Of a DNA stretch of 64,000 nucleotides, positions 1-10,240 are shown piece after piece. Both the position numbers and the translations under genes were made by a program. Under the pieces are notes generated by a model. That model was not told the DNA's origin. It made no database searches and saw only the letters and a program-made list of their open reading frames with translations. The first letter of the stretch is position 1, and every line of letters starts with the position of its first letter. Source of the stretch: Geosiphon pyriformis (Eukaryota; Glomeromycota; Glomeromycetes; Archaeosporales; Geosiphonaceae); contig JAAOMT010000697.1 of the NCBI GenBank assembly GCA_016748015.1, positions 949,152-1,013,151 on the forward strand, given 5' to 3'.

Positions 1-190
1 AAAAGTGTCTATAGCTAGTCAAAATTGATTACTAAAGTCTGAGTAGGTGAGAATTGGAGCTGTTGTCAGCTTTTTCTTGAGAATTTCAAAAGCTTTTTGG
101 TGTTTTTCCATCCATTTGTATTTGACGTTTTTAGTAGTGAACTGGTTGAAGAGTTTTGCGATTTCTGAGAATCCTTTAATAAATTTTCGG
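1..190 (-). mobile_element. Element B, distal fragment (RT thumb to RNase H start)
   Basis: Read on the minus strand, this stretch encodes the link between reverse transcriptase and RNase H of a Ty3/gypsy polyprotein (RKFIKGFSEIAKLFNQ, then a QKAFEILKKKL-like segment). It continues in frame from base 10241, where the same polyprotein stops at LASYY. The sequence between, 191-10240, is an inserted element (A). One in-frame TGA occurs near base 19, where the related element E has glutamine. The rest of B lies left of the window, so its 3' LTR cannot be seen. Confidence 0.85.
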
Positions 191-982
191 TGTTACTCAT
201 AGAATATAAAAAATATAATATTATTAGTCAGTAGATATTAGCCAATCAGAGGTAGATGTAGTAAATGTGGAATTCCAGAATTCCTCTCATTAGGAATTCC
301 AAGATTCCTGTTGCAAAAAATTGAGGAATTGAGGAATCTCAATTATGTATATATAGCAGTAGGATTAGAAGTTGAAAAGACAGACCTCTCAGTTTAGATT
401 TAATCTAAGCAATATTCCAGTTCCCAATAATCAAATAAATAATTATTTCATATCTCAACCTACTCTCTACTATCAACGCTTTATGTTAATAGTAATTAAT
501 ACTTAACCATGCTGGAACAATAGCCCTTGATCATGGCTATTGACAAGATACTAACAAATTGTCTTGGCTTATTTTCTCTATTTTTCTTTATTTTATTTTC
601 TTTATTTTATTTTCTTTCTTTTTGTGATTTTGTTGTTGTATACTAATTGGTTAAAAAAGATCAAGCACTGAGTTATTGACATCAAGGATAGTCTGGTAAA
701 AGACCCAGAAATAAGGATAGGATTTTATATATTATTGAATAGCTTACCAGAAGGGCCTAACTGCCAGACTAAATCCAGCCACCACACTGAGAAAGAAATT
801 GGAAAAACTCTTGGAAAGATATATTTACTATTGACACTATTGAATCTCTGTTCATTATACAAAGAACTCCATCAAAACTTTTAGATACAACACTTACAAA
901 ACATCATCAACGGAAGTAGCTTTTGAGCACCAAGTTATGGGTTTGTTATTTAATTCAACAGTAGAAATAATTATCTGTAACA
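191..982 (+). repeat. 5' LTR of element A
   Basis: 792 bp, starting TGTTACTCATAG and ending CTGTAACA. It matches 9361-10240 throughout, apart from scattered (mostly transition) differences and a net 88-bp shortfall in the GAATTCC-rich part. A TATATATA box lies at 348-355. The 9-mer GAGCACCAA at 925-933 is the exact complement of the primer-binding-like site just past the LTR end. Confidence 0.95.
348..355 (+). promoter_or_regulatory. TATA box in LTR of element A
   Basis: TATATATA within the 5' LTR is conserved at 9606-9613 in the 3' LTR and at 56987-56994 in the LTR of element G. It is the likely core promoter; transcription start has not been located. Confidence 0.55.
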
Positions 983-1000
983 TTTGGTGCTCTCTGTAAG
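983..1000 (+). other. Primer-binding-site region of element A
   Basis: TTTGGTGCTCTCTGTAAG begins directly after the LTR terminus. The core TGGTGCTC with C or T next is found at the same place in elements B, C, D and G. TGG would pair with the CCA end of a tRNA, but I cannot name a tRNA. The complement GAGCACCAA inside the LTR makes self-priming an alternative. Confidence 0.6.
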
Positions 1001-1044
1001 GTATAATCTTACAGAAAACCAGCACTGACAACACCAAACCAAAA

Positions 1045-3730
1045 ATGACAGAATCAGAAATAATAGGGACAAACCATTTAGGATTCACAAAATTCTTATT
1101 CCAATAGTACAATCAGCAGCTAGGTCTAAACAACAACTATTACCCAGCAGAATCAGCTTTCAACTTCTATGTCAACAAAAAAATCACAGATTTTCTAGGA
1201 AGACCAGTTAACATTGAATCAACAAGAGAAAATTTCTATTCAGAACTAATCCAACACACCAACTTACCCAGAAATTACAGCTTCACACCTATCATTAGAG
1301 AAATCAACCAAGAAATTGAAAGATATACACAAAAGACATTCTCTATTACTTACCAGGACAAAGCAAAGAAAAACTACAGACATCAGCAGTAACATCCAAA
1401 GGAATACAAATTCCTAACTGGAAGAAACAAAGAATTGAATCTCTGATATACTCATCATACCATCACACACCTGGAAGTACCATCAACATCACATCAGTAG
1501 ATGCGTCTACCAGTACAAAGACACTGCTAGCAAGAATTGCATTTCAGAGTAAACAAAAAAAAATGAACTATTAGGAGCATATGGTGATTATTTTGAAAGA
1601 TTTAAATCGAGATCACCAACACCATCTGGATTTTGATCACCGTTTTATCAGCCAGATTTCGGAACTGTCAGTTCCTGGGAAATTACTGAATCAAAAAAAG
1701 AAGAAGACGAGGATTAGGAATTTAATTACCAAAATCTGATTCTAAAAAACCCGAACATTCAAATTCAGCAACATTTAGAAAATTCGGAAATCAAAACTCC
1801 AAATATTCGAACTCTGCCAAATCAAAGAAATCAAAACCCTGAGTTAATTCATCAGCAAAATCTACCTCTAGTTATTGTCATTGATCAACCACCAGTTGAG
1901 CCAATTGGTGAGCCAATTCAACCACCTCAAGTACTACTCCAACAATCGTTACCTCTTCAACAACCACTCCAACAGCCACCACAACCACCTAACTTAGATC
2001 CAATGGCCTACACACCAATCACAAAACTTGACAACTTTACCGGCGAAGAGGATGATGCTCAAGTATGGCTAAATAATGTAGAAAAGGCCATCACAGCCAA
2101 TGGATGAAATGATGCCTGGGCAATGCAAGCCATTTTCTACTTTCTCAAGGATACTGCCAATTCATAGTATCAGAGCCTGATTAATAAACCACAAGATTTC
2201 AATGCCTTCAAAGTGGAATTCCTAAAATACTTCAGCAACAATAACAGCATCAATTGCCTAATCAACACATTTACCACCATGAAACAAGGAGAATCTGAAG
2301 CAGTTACCACTTATCTGGGATGCTTCCATTGAAATTTGTGCCAAATTTAAGCAATTGATGCCAACTATTTCACAGCTTTACAGATACTCAACCAGTTTAT
2401 CTGTGGCCTGCACAGCAGCATTTTGCAACATATATGTCCATTGCATCCAGGCACTCTTCAAGATGCAGTCACATATGCCAAAGATTTTGAATCCACTAAG
2501 TCAGAGGCTAACCACACCCAAGTCATTAATCTAGTAATGAACAGATCACCTGAATTGGATTCCAAATTGGAGAAGTTTAGTGAATCAATTAATAAGAGAT
2601 TGGAAGGATACTTAGCTGAAAATTATGTCATTTATTAGCCTCCACAATGACACAATAATCAAGGAAACTCTAATTGTGCCCAAAATCAGCCATGTTTATC
2701 TTTATCGACCAATCAACAGTGGCAACAGGAAATGCATATCTGCCACTATTGTGGTAAACAAGGACATATTCAAATTGACTGTTGTTAGCATTTAAATAAC
2801 CAATGATTGGGAAACCAATATCAAAACCCCAATTGCTGGTTCCAAACTCCGAATCAGTATCCAAATTAAAACCCACCCACTTACCTACCAGTGACACAGT
2901 CATCAGTCTATCAATCTCTGATGTATCAAGCTCCAATCTATCAACTGCAGCCACAAATAATTTATTAACAACCACAGCCACAAATAATTTATCAACTTCA
3001 ACAAATCCAAACACCACTCTAAAGCTTACCACCCAATGGAATCCAAAGACCAAGAATGACTCAACAAAGCTGGAAATCAGTAATGGTAGTCCATCAACCA
3101 ATCTCCAGTTCTTCACAGCAACCATCTGGATTATGCCAGAGGAATTTGGGTGCCGGTCAACCCCAGAACCCGAATTCCCATAACTATTTAAGTTTCCTGG
3201 TTATCTCAGAAGACGCCTTAACCAATAATCCAGCATTCACCCAAAAACAACCACTCATCAGTAATATCCCACCCACTACCATTACCAAAGACAAGTTTTT
3301 GGCTGCTATATTCCCATTTGAATTTGAGGAAACAACTGCAATGCCATTATTTAGTGGAGCCGCTCTTAAAGCCAAACCAATCACTACGATGTATATTGAT
3401 GCCAAAGTTGAGGGACAATCCATCAAATTGATCTTTGACAGTAGTTTAGCAGACAGCATCATCACACAACAACTCATGGATCAATTAGGTTGCTGAGTTG
3501 ATCGAGCTGCCAGTGCCAGAATTATCACAGCCAATGGAGTGACCAAAACTCCAATCAGTGAAATTGACGACTTCCCTTTTGAAGTCAATGGCATTATGAC
3601 TCCCATTAAAGTTCTAGTGATAGAAGTCACTCAATACCAAGCTCTTGTTGGTAATAACTGGCTATTCAAAGTCAATACGACGTTAGACTAGAACACCCAG
3701 GAATTCCAGCTAACATATCAGGGCTGACAC
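1045..3730 (+). pseudogene. gag-pro: Gag and aspartic protease of element A
   Basis: The ATG at 1045 opens a Gag N-terminal domain also found in C and G (NHLGF.K.LFQ motif). It has a TAG at 1105 and a frameshift near 1370. A proline/glutamine-rich linker leads to the capsid-like Gag core from 2003 (AYTPITKLDNFTGEEDDA). A CCHC zinc knuckle, CHYCGKQGHIQIDC, sits at 2741-2782 with all four ligands intact. The protease follows. Its active site should read D-S-G, as in C and G, but here reads D-S-S (Asp codon 3437-3439), a G-to-A change that should kill activity. Numerous in-frame stops at Gln/Trp/Arg positions show it is not translated in full. Confidence 0.88.
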
Positions 3731-5400
3731 ATACGTGTACCAGCCACATGTGGCCATTTCAAGACTCCTTCAAAAAAGAAACTATTGATTAAACTGGAGG
3801 AAAAGAAAAAGAAATCTATTTGGAAAGCTTACCAAGTCTCTTGGGCCAATGCCGACCACAATGAACTACCACCAATACTCTCGTGGAATGATAACCTTAA
3901 GGGAAAGCAAAAAGAGGAGCTGACCTGGGAAACAGACAATTTGATCTGGACTGATAATGAACAGGAAGAACCATCGAGTTGAGAGTGGAAAGAAGAAAAG
4001 GGAAAAAGAAAAGAGAGGAAGAAAGAAAACACTCAAGCCAACAACACTAATATCCCATACACCTATGGTCAACAACAATTAGCGATCTATCACCAACCCA
4101 AACTGATATGCATTGATTGTGACAAGAAATTGTTGTCAATGGGCACATGCTGTGGTGATGATGAAAAATATTAGATGGCAACCAAGTTTTATTACTGCGC
4201 ATGCCATGTCGAATGTTTTAGAAGACCAAAACAAGTGGAAAAATGGGATAATACACCATGTATAGCCTGTGAAGAAACTCTCCTTGACAAAAGAATGTGG
4301 AACAACATTCCAGGGAGAAAAGAAACGTGCGACGTGTTCTGTCAATACACGATTCTCATCAGTGACTGGGTTGAGAAAGAAACACCTATAGAAGCCACCT
4401 GGAGAAGAGCTGTACAGTAATTGGACAGTTGTCCACATAATAACAATAAATTATGGCAAATAGCAATTGCCAAAATTGAAGGCGCATTGTCAGAAGAAAT
4501 CAGGACAATTAAAAACAACCCACCAAAACCCATTAAGCTTGACTGGAATGCAGAGCCAGTCATAAATTTTCTGGAACCAAAAGAGTTCTATGAACACTAC
4601 CAAAACTTGACATCCACTAGAGAAAAACAAAAACAACAGCTAGCACAGTTAAATACAAGACTGTGTTGCCATTGTTTAATTCTCAGTGACTTTGAATATT
4701 GTGACAATTGTGACCTTATTTACAATCTATCACTATGCATGATTTACATGATTCCTAAAGAAGAAGAACCAATCAGCAGCTGTGCATTGGAATCAGAATT
4801 GCTGACCAATCGCGATCCAGACTCTGACAATGATGACAAAAACACCAGTTTTAGCTACGTTCAAAATGACAATGACAACAATAGCGATTCAAACTCAGAT
4901 TCAAACTCTGATTTAAACTATGAACAATACATTGCACTACCAGATCTCTCCAAAGAACAAGAGTTGAAATGGTATAGTGACAATGGAGAAGGTATTATGC
5001 CAGAACGCATGCACGATACTGATGCAGGATTTAATCTGAGATATCCAGAAACAGAAACCATCAAATTGGAACCACATATGCACACCTACATTGATTTGAA
5101 AATAGCACTGAAAATTCCAGCAACAACAATGGTTCAATTAGCATTTAGGAGTAGTCTAGCAAAAAGAGGAATTAATATAAGAGGAGGAATAATTGATGCA
5201 GAATATGTAGGAAATATCATTGCTATGCTACAAAATGACTCAGAAAAGATGCTATATAATAGAGCCCAACAAAAAGATAGCACAGACAATATTCCTGCCT
5301 CTGGTTAGAGTAGCTTAGTTAGGGTCAGTAGAAAAGAGGGAGGAATTAGGAATAACAGCAAGAGGAATACAGAGATTTGGATCAATGAATAGAATAAATG
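3731..5400 (+). pseudogene. Cysteine-rich module and dUTPase domain of element A
   Basis: After the protease comes a charged linker, then a cysteine-rich segment (about 4108-4730) with paired CxxC motifs: ICIDC, CIAC, CDVFC, then CCHC...YCDNC. The order and spacing recur in B, C and G. I recognise no named domain; zinc binding is inferred. A trimeric-type dUTPase domain follows (about 4965-5395): DAGFNLRYP (motif 1), RSSLAKRGI (motif 2), GGIIDAEYVGNI (motif 3). A one-base insertion near 5249 shifts the frame, and glycine-rich motif 5 is degenerate (RFGSMNR instead of GFGSTGR). dUTPase hydrolyses dUTP to dUMP, limiting uracil in new cDNA. Here it is probably dead. Confidence 0.85.
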
Positions 5401-8400
5401 TATCAGTTAATATGGCAGAGGAAGAAATTGTTGGCCAAGGAGAAATTATCTCAACTGGTCAAGCTATTTCTATTTCATCATATAACCAGTACATACTAGC
5501 AATAAAAAGGAAGGAAAAAGACCAAGCACAAATTTTTGAAGCAGAAGCCAGTCTTTGTGAATCAGGAGAAATTGGACTTATCAATCTCCACATACCAGCC
5601 AAAGATTATAGCTGCATAAAAATTCCCATCTACAACAACACTGACAATGTCATCAACATACCAAAAAAAACCATCATCAGATATTTAATCACAGAAATAG
5701 AAGACCAACCACCAAACCCCATTCCAGACTTTCCACAACTTTGTGGATATGTTGACATCACATCACAAACAATTTATGAACGAGACAAATGTTATTTACT
5801 CCAACCAGAACAATTGGAACAAATGAACATAGGAAACTTAGATCCACTCTAATGTATGCAACTCAAGATATTGCTCAACAATTTCAAAGACATCTTTGCC
5901 AATGAAAATAAGTTTGGCCAAACTGATATCATTCAGCATCAGATCAAGACTGGAGATGCAATGCCAATTAAACAAAGAGCATACAGAGTGCCACCAGCCA
6001 GCCATGAGATTATTCATTAAGAGATAAACCAAATGCTTGACAATGAGCTAATTCAGCCATTAATGAGCCCATAGTCATCACCAGTGGTACTCGTCTGTAA
6101 GAAAAATGGAAAGATCCAATTTTGTGTAGACTACAGGAAACTCAATGGTGTAACTCATGGAGACAGCTATCCAACTTCACGGATACAGGAATTATTTGAT
6201 GCTTTTAGTGGGAACAAGTGGTTCTCAACATTAGACTTGGACAGTGGTTATTGGCAAGTGGTTATGGATCCAGCCGACAAAGAGAAGACAGCATTCACCA
6301 CAAGAGAAGAGAATTTCGAATTTGAAGTAATGCCATTCGGTTTAACCAATGCACCAGCCACTTTTCAATGGCTAATGGAAATTGTCTATACTGGCTTATT
6401 GTAGAAATTAGTAGTTGTATACTTAGACAACACCAATGTATTCTCAAAAACATTGGATGATTATTTTCATCATTTTCAACAAGTGTTCAAAAGACTAAGA
6501 AGAACAGGACTAAAGTTAAATACAACAAAGTGCTTCTTTGGCAAGACAGAACTAAAATTCTTGGAACACATAGTCAGCAAAGATGGCATCAAAACAGATC
6601 CAGAGAAAATAGAGATAGTAAAGAACTTTTCAGTGCTGACCAATATGACAAAACTGAAATCATTCTTAGGATTTGCCAGCTACTATCAACGTTTTATCAA
6701 GAACTTTTCCAAGATAGTGCAGCCACTCAACTAACTGCAAACCAAGAATACCAAATATAAATGGGCAGAAAGTCAACAAAAAGCTTTTGACATTTTGAAA
6801 AGAAAGCTCATTCAAGCTCCAGTACTGATTTATCCAAATTACAGCAAACCATTCATCATCACCACTGATACATCTGGCCAAGCATTGGAAGCAGTATTAT
6901 CTCTGAAAGGACTAGATGGCAGAGAACATCTAGTAGCATATGCCAGCAGAGGTTTAACACCAGCTGAAAAGAACTATAAAACACCGAAACAAAAACACTT
7001 AACAATATACTAGTCAGTCATGAAATAGAAAGAATACTTGAGCCAGAAGTTTGATACACAGATCACAAGGGATTAACATCACTCTAAAAACAAGAATTTG
7101 AAGATGGAAGACAGTCAAGATGGAAAATGGCACTTGCATCATACAATTATACTATAGATTACAAAAAGGGAAAAAATAACAGAAATGCTGATAGTTTGTT
7201 GCAAATAAAACAAATCTAAGAACATTTTAACACAAAAATATAATAAAACCAGAACAATACCAACGAAAAATATAACAAAATATGAACATACAAAAATATT
7301 AACAATTTCAATATTATATAAACACTCAACAGTTCAAGGAGAATCTATCTCAAATGGAACAAAAGAGTATCAAACAACAATTAAAGTATTTTATCATTCA
7401 CCAAAATATACTTTATTGGAAAAATAGAAAAGATCCAGATCAACCAACCAGAGTAATTACAGAGCCAGAAAAAGAGACAATATTATTTAACATGTACTTA
7501 AATCCAACAGCAGGACACTTTCACAAAGAAGCAATCATAGAAAAAACCAAAAAAAGATACTATTGGCCATCAATGTATCTAGACATCATCCAATATGTTC
7601 AAAATTGTGATGCTTGTCAGTGAAAAGAAGATACAAAATCCAGTAAACCATTAAGACCAATCAAAGTGGAACAATCATTCGACCATGTTAGAATTGATTT
7701 AGTCAGACTATTAACAATCACCAGTGGAGGAAACAGATACATAGCAGTAGCCATGGACTATCTCACTAAATGGCCAGAGGTGAAAGCAATTCAAAGAGCG
7801 GATGCAGAATCTGTTGTCAAATTTGTTCATCAGGATTTGATCTGTCAACATGGATGTCTAAAAAAATTATTATCAGACTAAGGAACTCATTTTGTGAACA
7901 AAACATTAACAGAATTGAGCCAAAGATTCGGAATTAAGAGACCATTATCATCACCATACCATCCACAAACCAATGGATTAGTCAAAAGATTCAATAGAAC
8001 ATTGTGTGAAGCAATAGCTAAATTCAGCCAAAAAAACCAGAACGATTGGGATTTGTTGATACTATCAGTACTATTTGCTTATCAAACAATGAAGTAAGAT
8101 ACTACACAAGCAACACCATTTGAATTAATATATGGTAGAACAGCAACACTACCAATGGAAATAGAAGTCAGCACATACCCAACTGAACCAATAACAGAAA
8201 AGAATTTCAAAAATACATTGTTGAGAAAAACATATGACTTAATAGAAACATTAGAAAACAAACAATGAAGAGCAGTTGATAACATACAAAAGTCACAAGA
8301 GAAACAAAAAGAAAAACACAATAACCAACTATCAGATAAACCAGTCAAATTCAGGATTGAAAACAAAATACTCTTACATCATACCAAAGTGGAAAAACAA

Positions 8401-8664
8401 TGGAGTGGAAAATTTGACCCCAAATGTGATGAACTATTTCACATAGAAGAAATTCTAGGAAATGGAGCTTACAAATTAAGATTGAATAACAAAATCTTGA
8501 CTAAAGCAGCACATAGAGATCGACTGAAACCATACTACCATATAGCATCATTATCCACTAGTAATATTCCACAATTAAGAGTACAGAGAATACTAGTCCA
8601 ACCAAATGAGATTCCACAAGATCTGAAACCAATCATTATTATTGACAACAACACGTCCAGTTGA
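5401..8664 (+). pseudogene. pol: Reverse transcriptase, RNase H and integrase of element A
   Basis: A spacer domain conserved in B, C and G (CYLLQPEQLEQMN) leads into RT from about 5880: FCVDYRKLN, LDLDSGYWQVVMD, MPFGLTNAPATFQ. The catalytic YLDD box is YLDN (Asn codon 6429-6431), a D-to-N loss. RNase H (about 6850-7190) keeps the TDTSGQALEAVLS strand. Integrase has an HHCC zinc region (HFHKEAIIEK...CDACQ, about 7515-7620), the first catalytic Asp in VRIDLV, the second in LLSD, and NGLVKRFNRT, where the catalytic Glu has become Lys (7984-7986). A C-terminal ILGNGAYKL segment ends it. At least eight in-frame stops and one frameshift between RNase H and integrase are visible. Confidence 0.92.
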
Positions 8665-8726
8665 TTGACAAAAGAATATATAAGAACATGGTTGACGCAA
8701 CAGAAGAGATCAGAAAAATAGAGATT

Positions 8727-9347
8727 ATGGACAATATCCATTTACTAGTCCAACAAATTTTTCAATTAATCTAATACCAGGAGATAGAAATTACCATCAA
8801 GCAACAAACCATTCGTTACAAAAATATGGCAAAAATACCACCAAACAAAGCAAAAAAAAGACTTGAAAACATGGTCGACAAGATTATGACCAAGATAAAA
8901 TTGGTCATGAAAGAACAACAAATAGTCAGATTACACCAAGAACTTACCAGAGAAACTTGGACTTGGTGGATACAACAATTTCCAAAAAACTATTGTTATT
9001 TTTACTTGGGACAACATGTAAATATCCAGAACTTGTACACTGACAAAACAAAACAGTTATTCGACACCACCATACTGGAACAACTAGAACAATTTGTGGG
9101 AAAGAATAATCTAACCACACAAGCTCGAGCCATTTACTGGCTATATATGGGATTTCAAGACTGACCAGAAATTTTACTTAACACAGCAATGGATACAGTT
9201 ATGAGTAATCAATTAAGAAAAATAACCAATGCCCAATTTGAAGAACTACAAAATAAAATAACACAAGTAATACTCAAAAAAGAAATTCAAGAAATAATTC
9301 AAGAAGAGGAATTAAAAGAATTAGATTTCGACGGAGCTCAATATTAA
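8727..9347 (+). pseudogene. ORF3 of element A (unknown function)
   Basis: About 206 codons in a frame different from integrase, ending two bases into the polypurine tract. Two internal stops (near 8772 and 9162) sit where the paralogue in C has sense codons. Content: a basic, lysine-rich middle (MAKIPPNKAKKRLENM), a CYFYLGQHVNIQNLY motif, a helical stretch ending YWLYMGFQD, and a Glu/Lys/Gln-rich C-terminus ending ELDFDGAQY. The same protein occurs at the same place in C (35254-35966), and similar motifs occur in E and D. No family is recognised. A structural or accessory protein is possible but unproven. Confidence 0.75.
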
Positions 9348-9360
9348 AAGGAGGGGATAA
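9346..9360 (+). other. Polypurine tract of element A
   Basis: AAAAGGAGGGGATAA abuts the TGTTAC start of the 3' LTR, the usual place for plus-strand priming. A similar purine run precedes the 3' LTR in C. Confidence 0.8.
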
Positions 9361-10240
9361 TGTTACTCATAGAATATAGGAAATATAGTATTATTAGTCA
9401 GTAGATATTAGCCAATCAGAGGTAGACATAGTAAATGTGGAATTCCAGAATTCCTCTCAGAGGAATTGCAGGATTCCAGGAATTTCAAAATTCCCTGGCG
9501 AGAAATTGCAGGATTCCTCTCATTAGAAATTGTAGGATTCCAGAAATCCCAGAATTCCTGTCGCAAAGAATTGAGGAATTGAGAAATTAAAGAATCTCAA
9601 TTATGTATATATAGCAGTAGAATTAGAAGCTGAAAAGACAGATCTCTCAGTTTAGATTTAATCTAAGCAATATTCCAGTCCCCAATCATCAAATAAATAA
9701 TTATTTCATATCTCAACCTACTCTCTACTATCAATGCTTTATGTTGATAGTAATTAATACTTAACCATGCTGGAACAATAGCCCTTGATCATGGCTATTG
9801 ACAAGATACTAACAAATTGCCTTGGCTTATTTTCTCTATTTTTCTTTATTTTATTTTCTTTATTTTATTTTCTTTCTTTCTGTAATTTTGTTGTTGTATA
9901 CTAATTGGTTAAAAAAGATCAAGTGCTGAGTTATTGACATCAAGGATAGCCTGATAAAAGACCCAGAAATAAGGGTAGAATTTTATATATTATTGAATAG
10001 CTTACCAGAAAGGCACAACTGCCAGACTAAATCTGGTCACCATGTTGAGAAAAAAATTGGAAAAACTCTTGGAAAGATACATTTACTATTGACACTATTA
10101 AATCTCTGTCCATTATACAAAGAACTCCAACAAAACCTTCAGATACAACATTTACAGAACATCATCAATGGAAGTAGCTTTTGAGCACCAAGTTATGGGT
10201 TTGTTATTTAATTTAACAGCAGAAATAATCACCTGTAACA
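9361..10240 (+). repeat. 3' LTR of element A
   Basis: 880 bp, TGTTAC...GTAACA. It is 88 bp longer than the 5' copy because the run of degenerate AGGAATTGCAGGATTCC-like units at about 9437-9600 is expanded. TATA box at 9606-9613. Confidence 0.95.

Larger units (their letters stand above)
191..10240 (+). mobile_element. Element A: complete, degenerate Ty3/gypsy LTR retrotransposon with dUTPase and ORF3
   Basis: The element is bounded by two direct LTRs that start TGTTAC and end GTAACA. A primer-binding-like site follows the 5' LTR and a polypurine tract precedes the 3' LTR. Order of coding parts: Gag, CCHC knuckle, aspartic protease, cysteine-rich module, dUTPase, RT, RNase H, integrase, ORF3. 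RT before integrase is the Ty3/gypsy order. Flanks TCGG (187-190) and TCAG (10241-10244) form a 4-bp target duplication with one transition. Many in-frame stops, several frameshifts, and lost catalytic residues in protease, RT and integrase make it non-autonomous. It is nested inside element B. Confidence 0.95.

Noticed and set aside
2670-3125. Long minus-strand ORF
   Set aside because: It is a shadow of the Gag linker and the zinc knuckle on the plus strand, low in complexity, with no family resemblance.
5838-8097. Alternative genetic code with stops read as Gln or Trp
   Set aside because: TAA, TAG and TGA all occur at Gln, Trp and Arg sites, frameshifts are also present, and the host TOP3 frame contains none. 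Decay is simpler.
8082-8366. Membrane-like small protein on the minus strand
   Set aside because: Antisense to the integrase C-terminus; the hydrophobic look comes from complementing Lys/Asn-rich codons.
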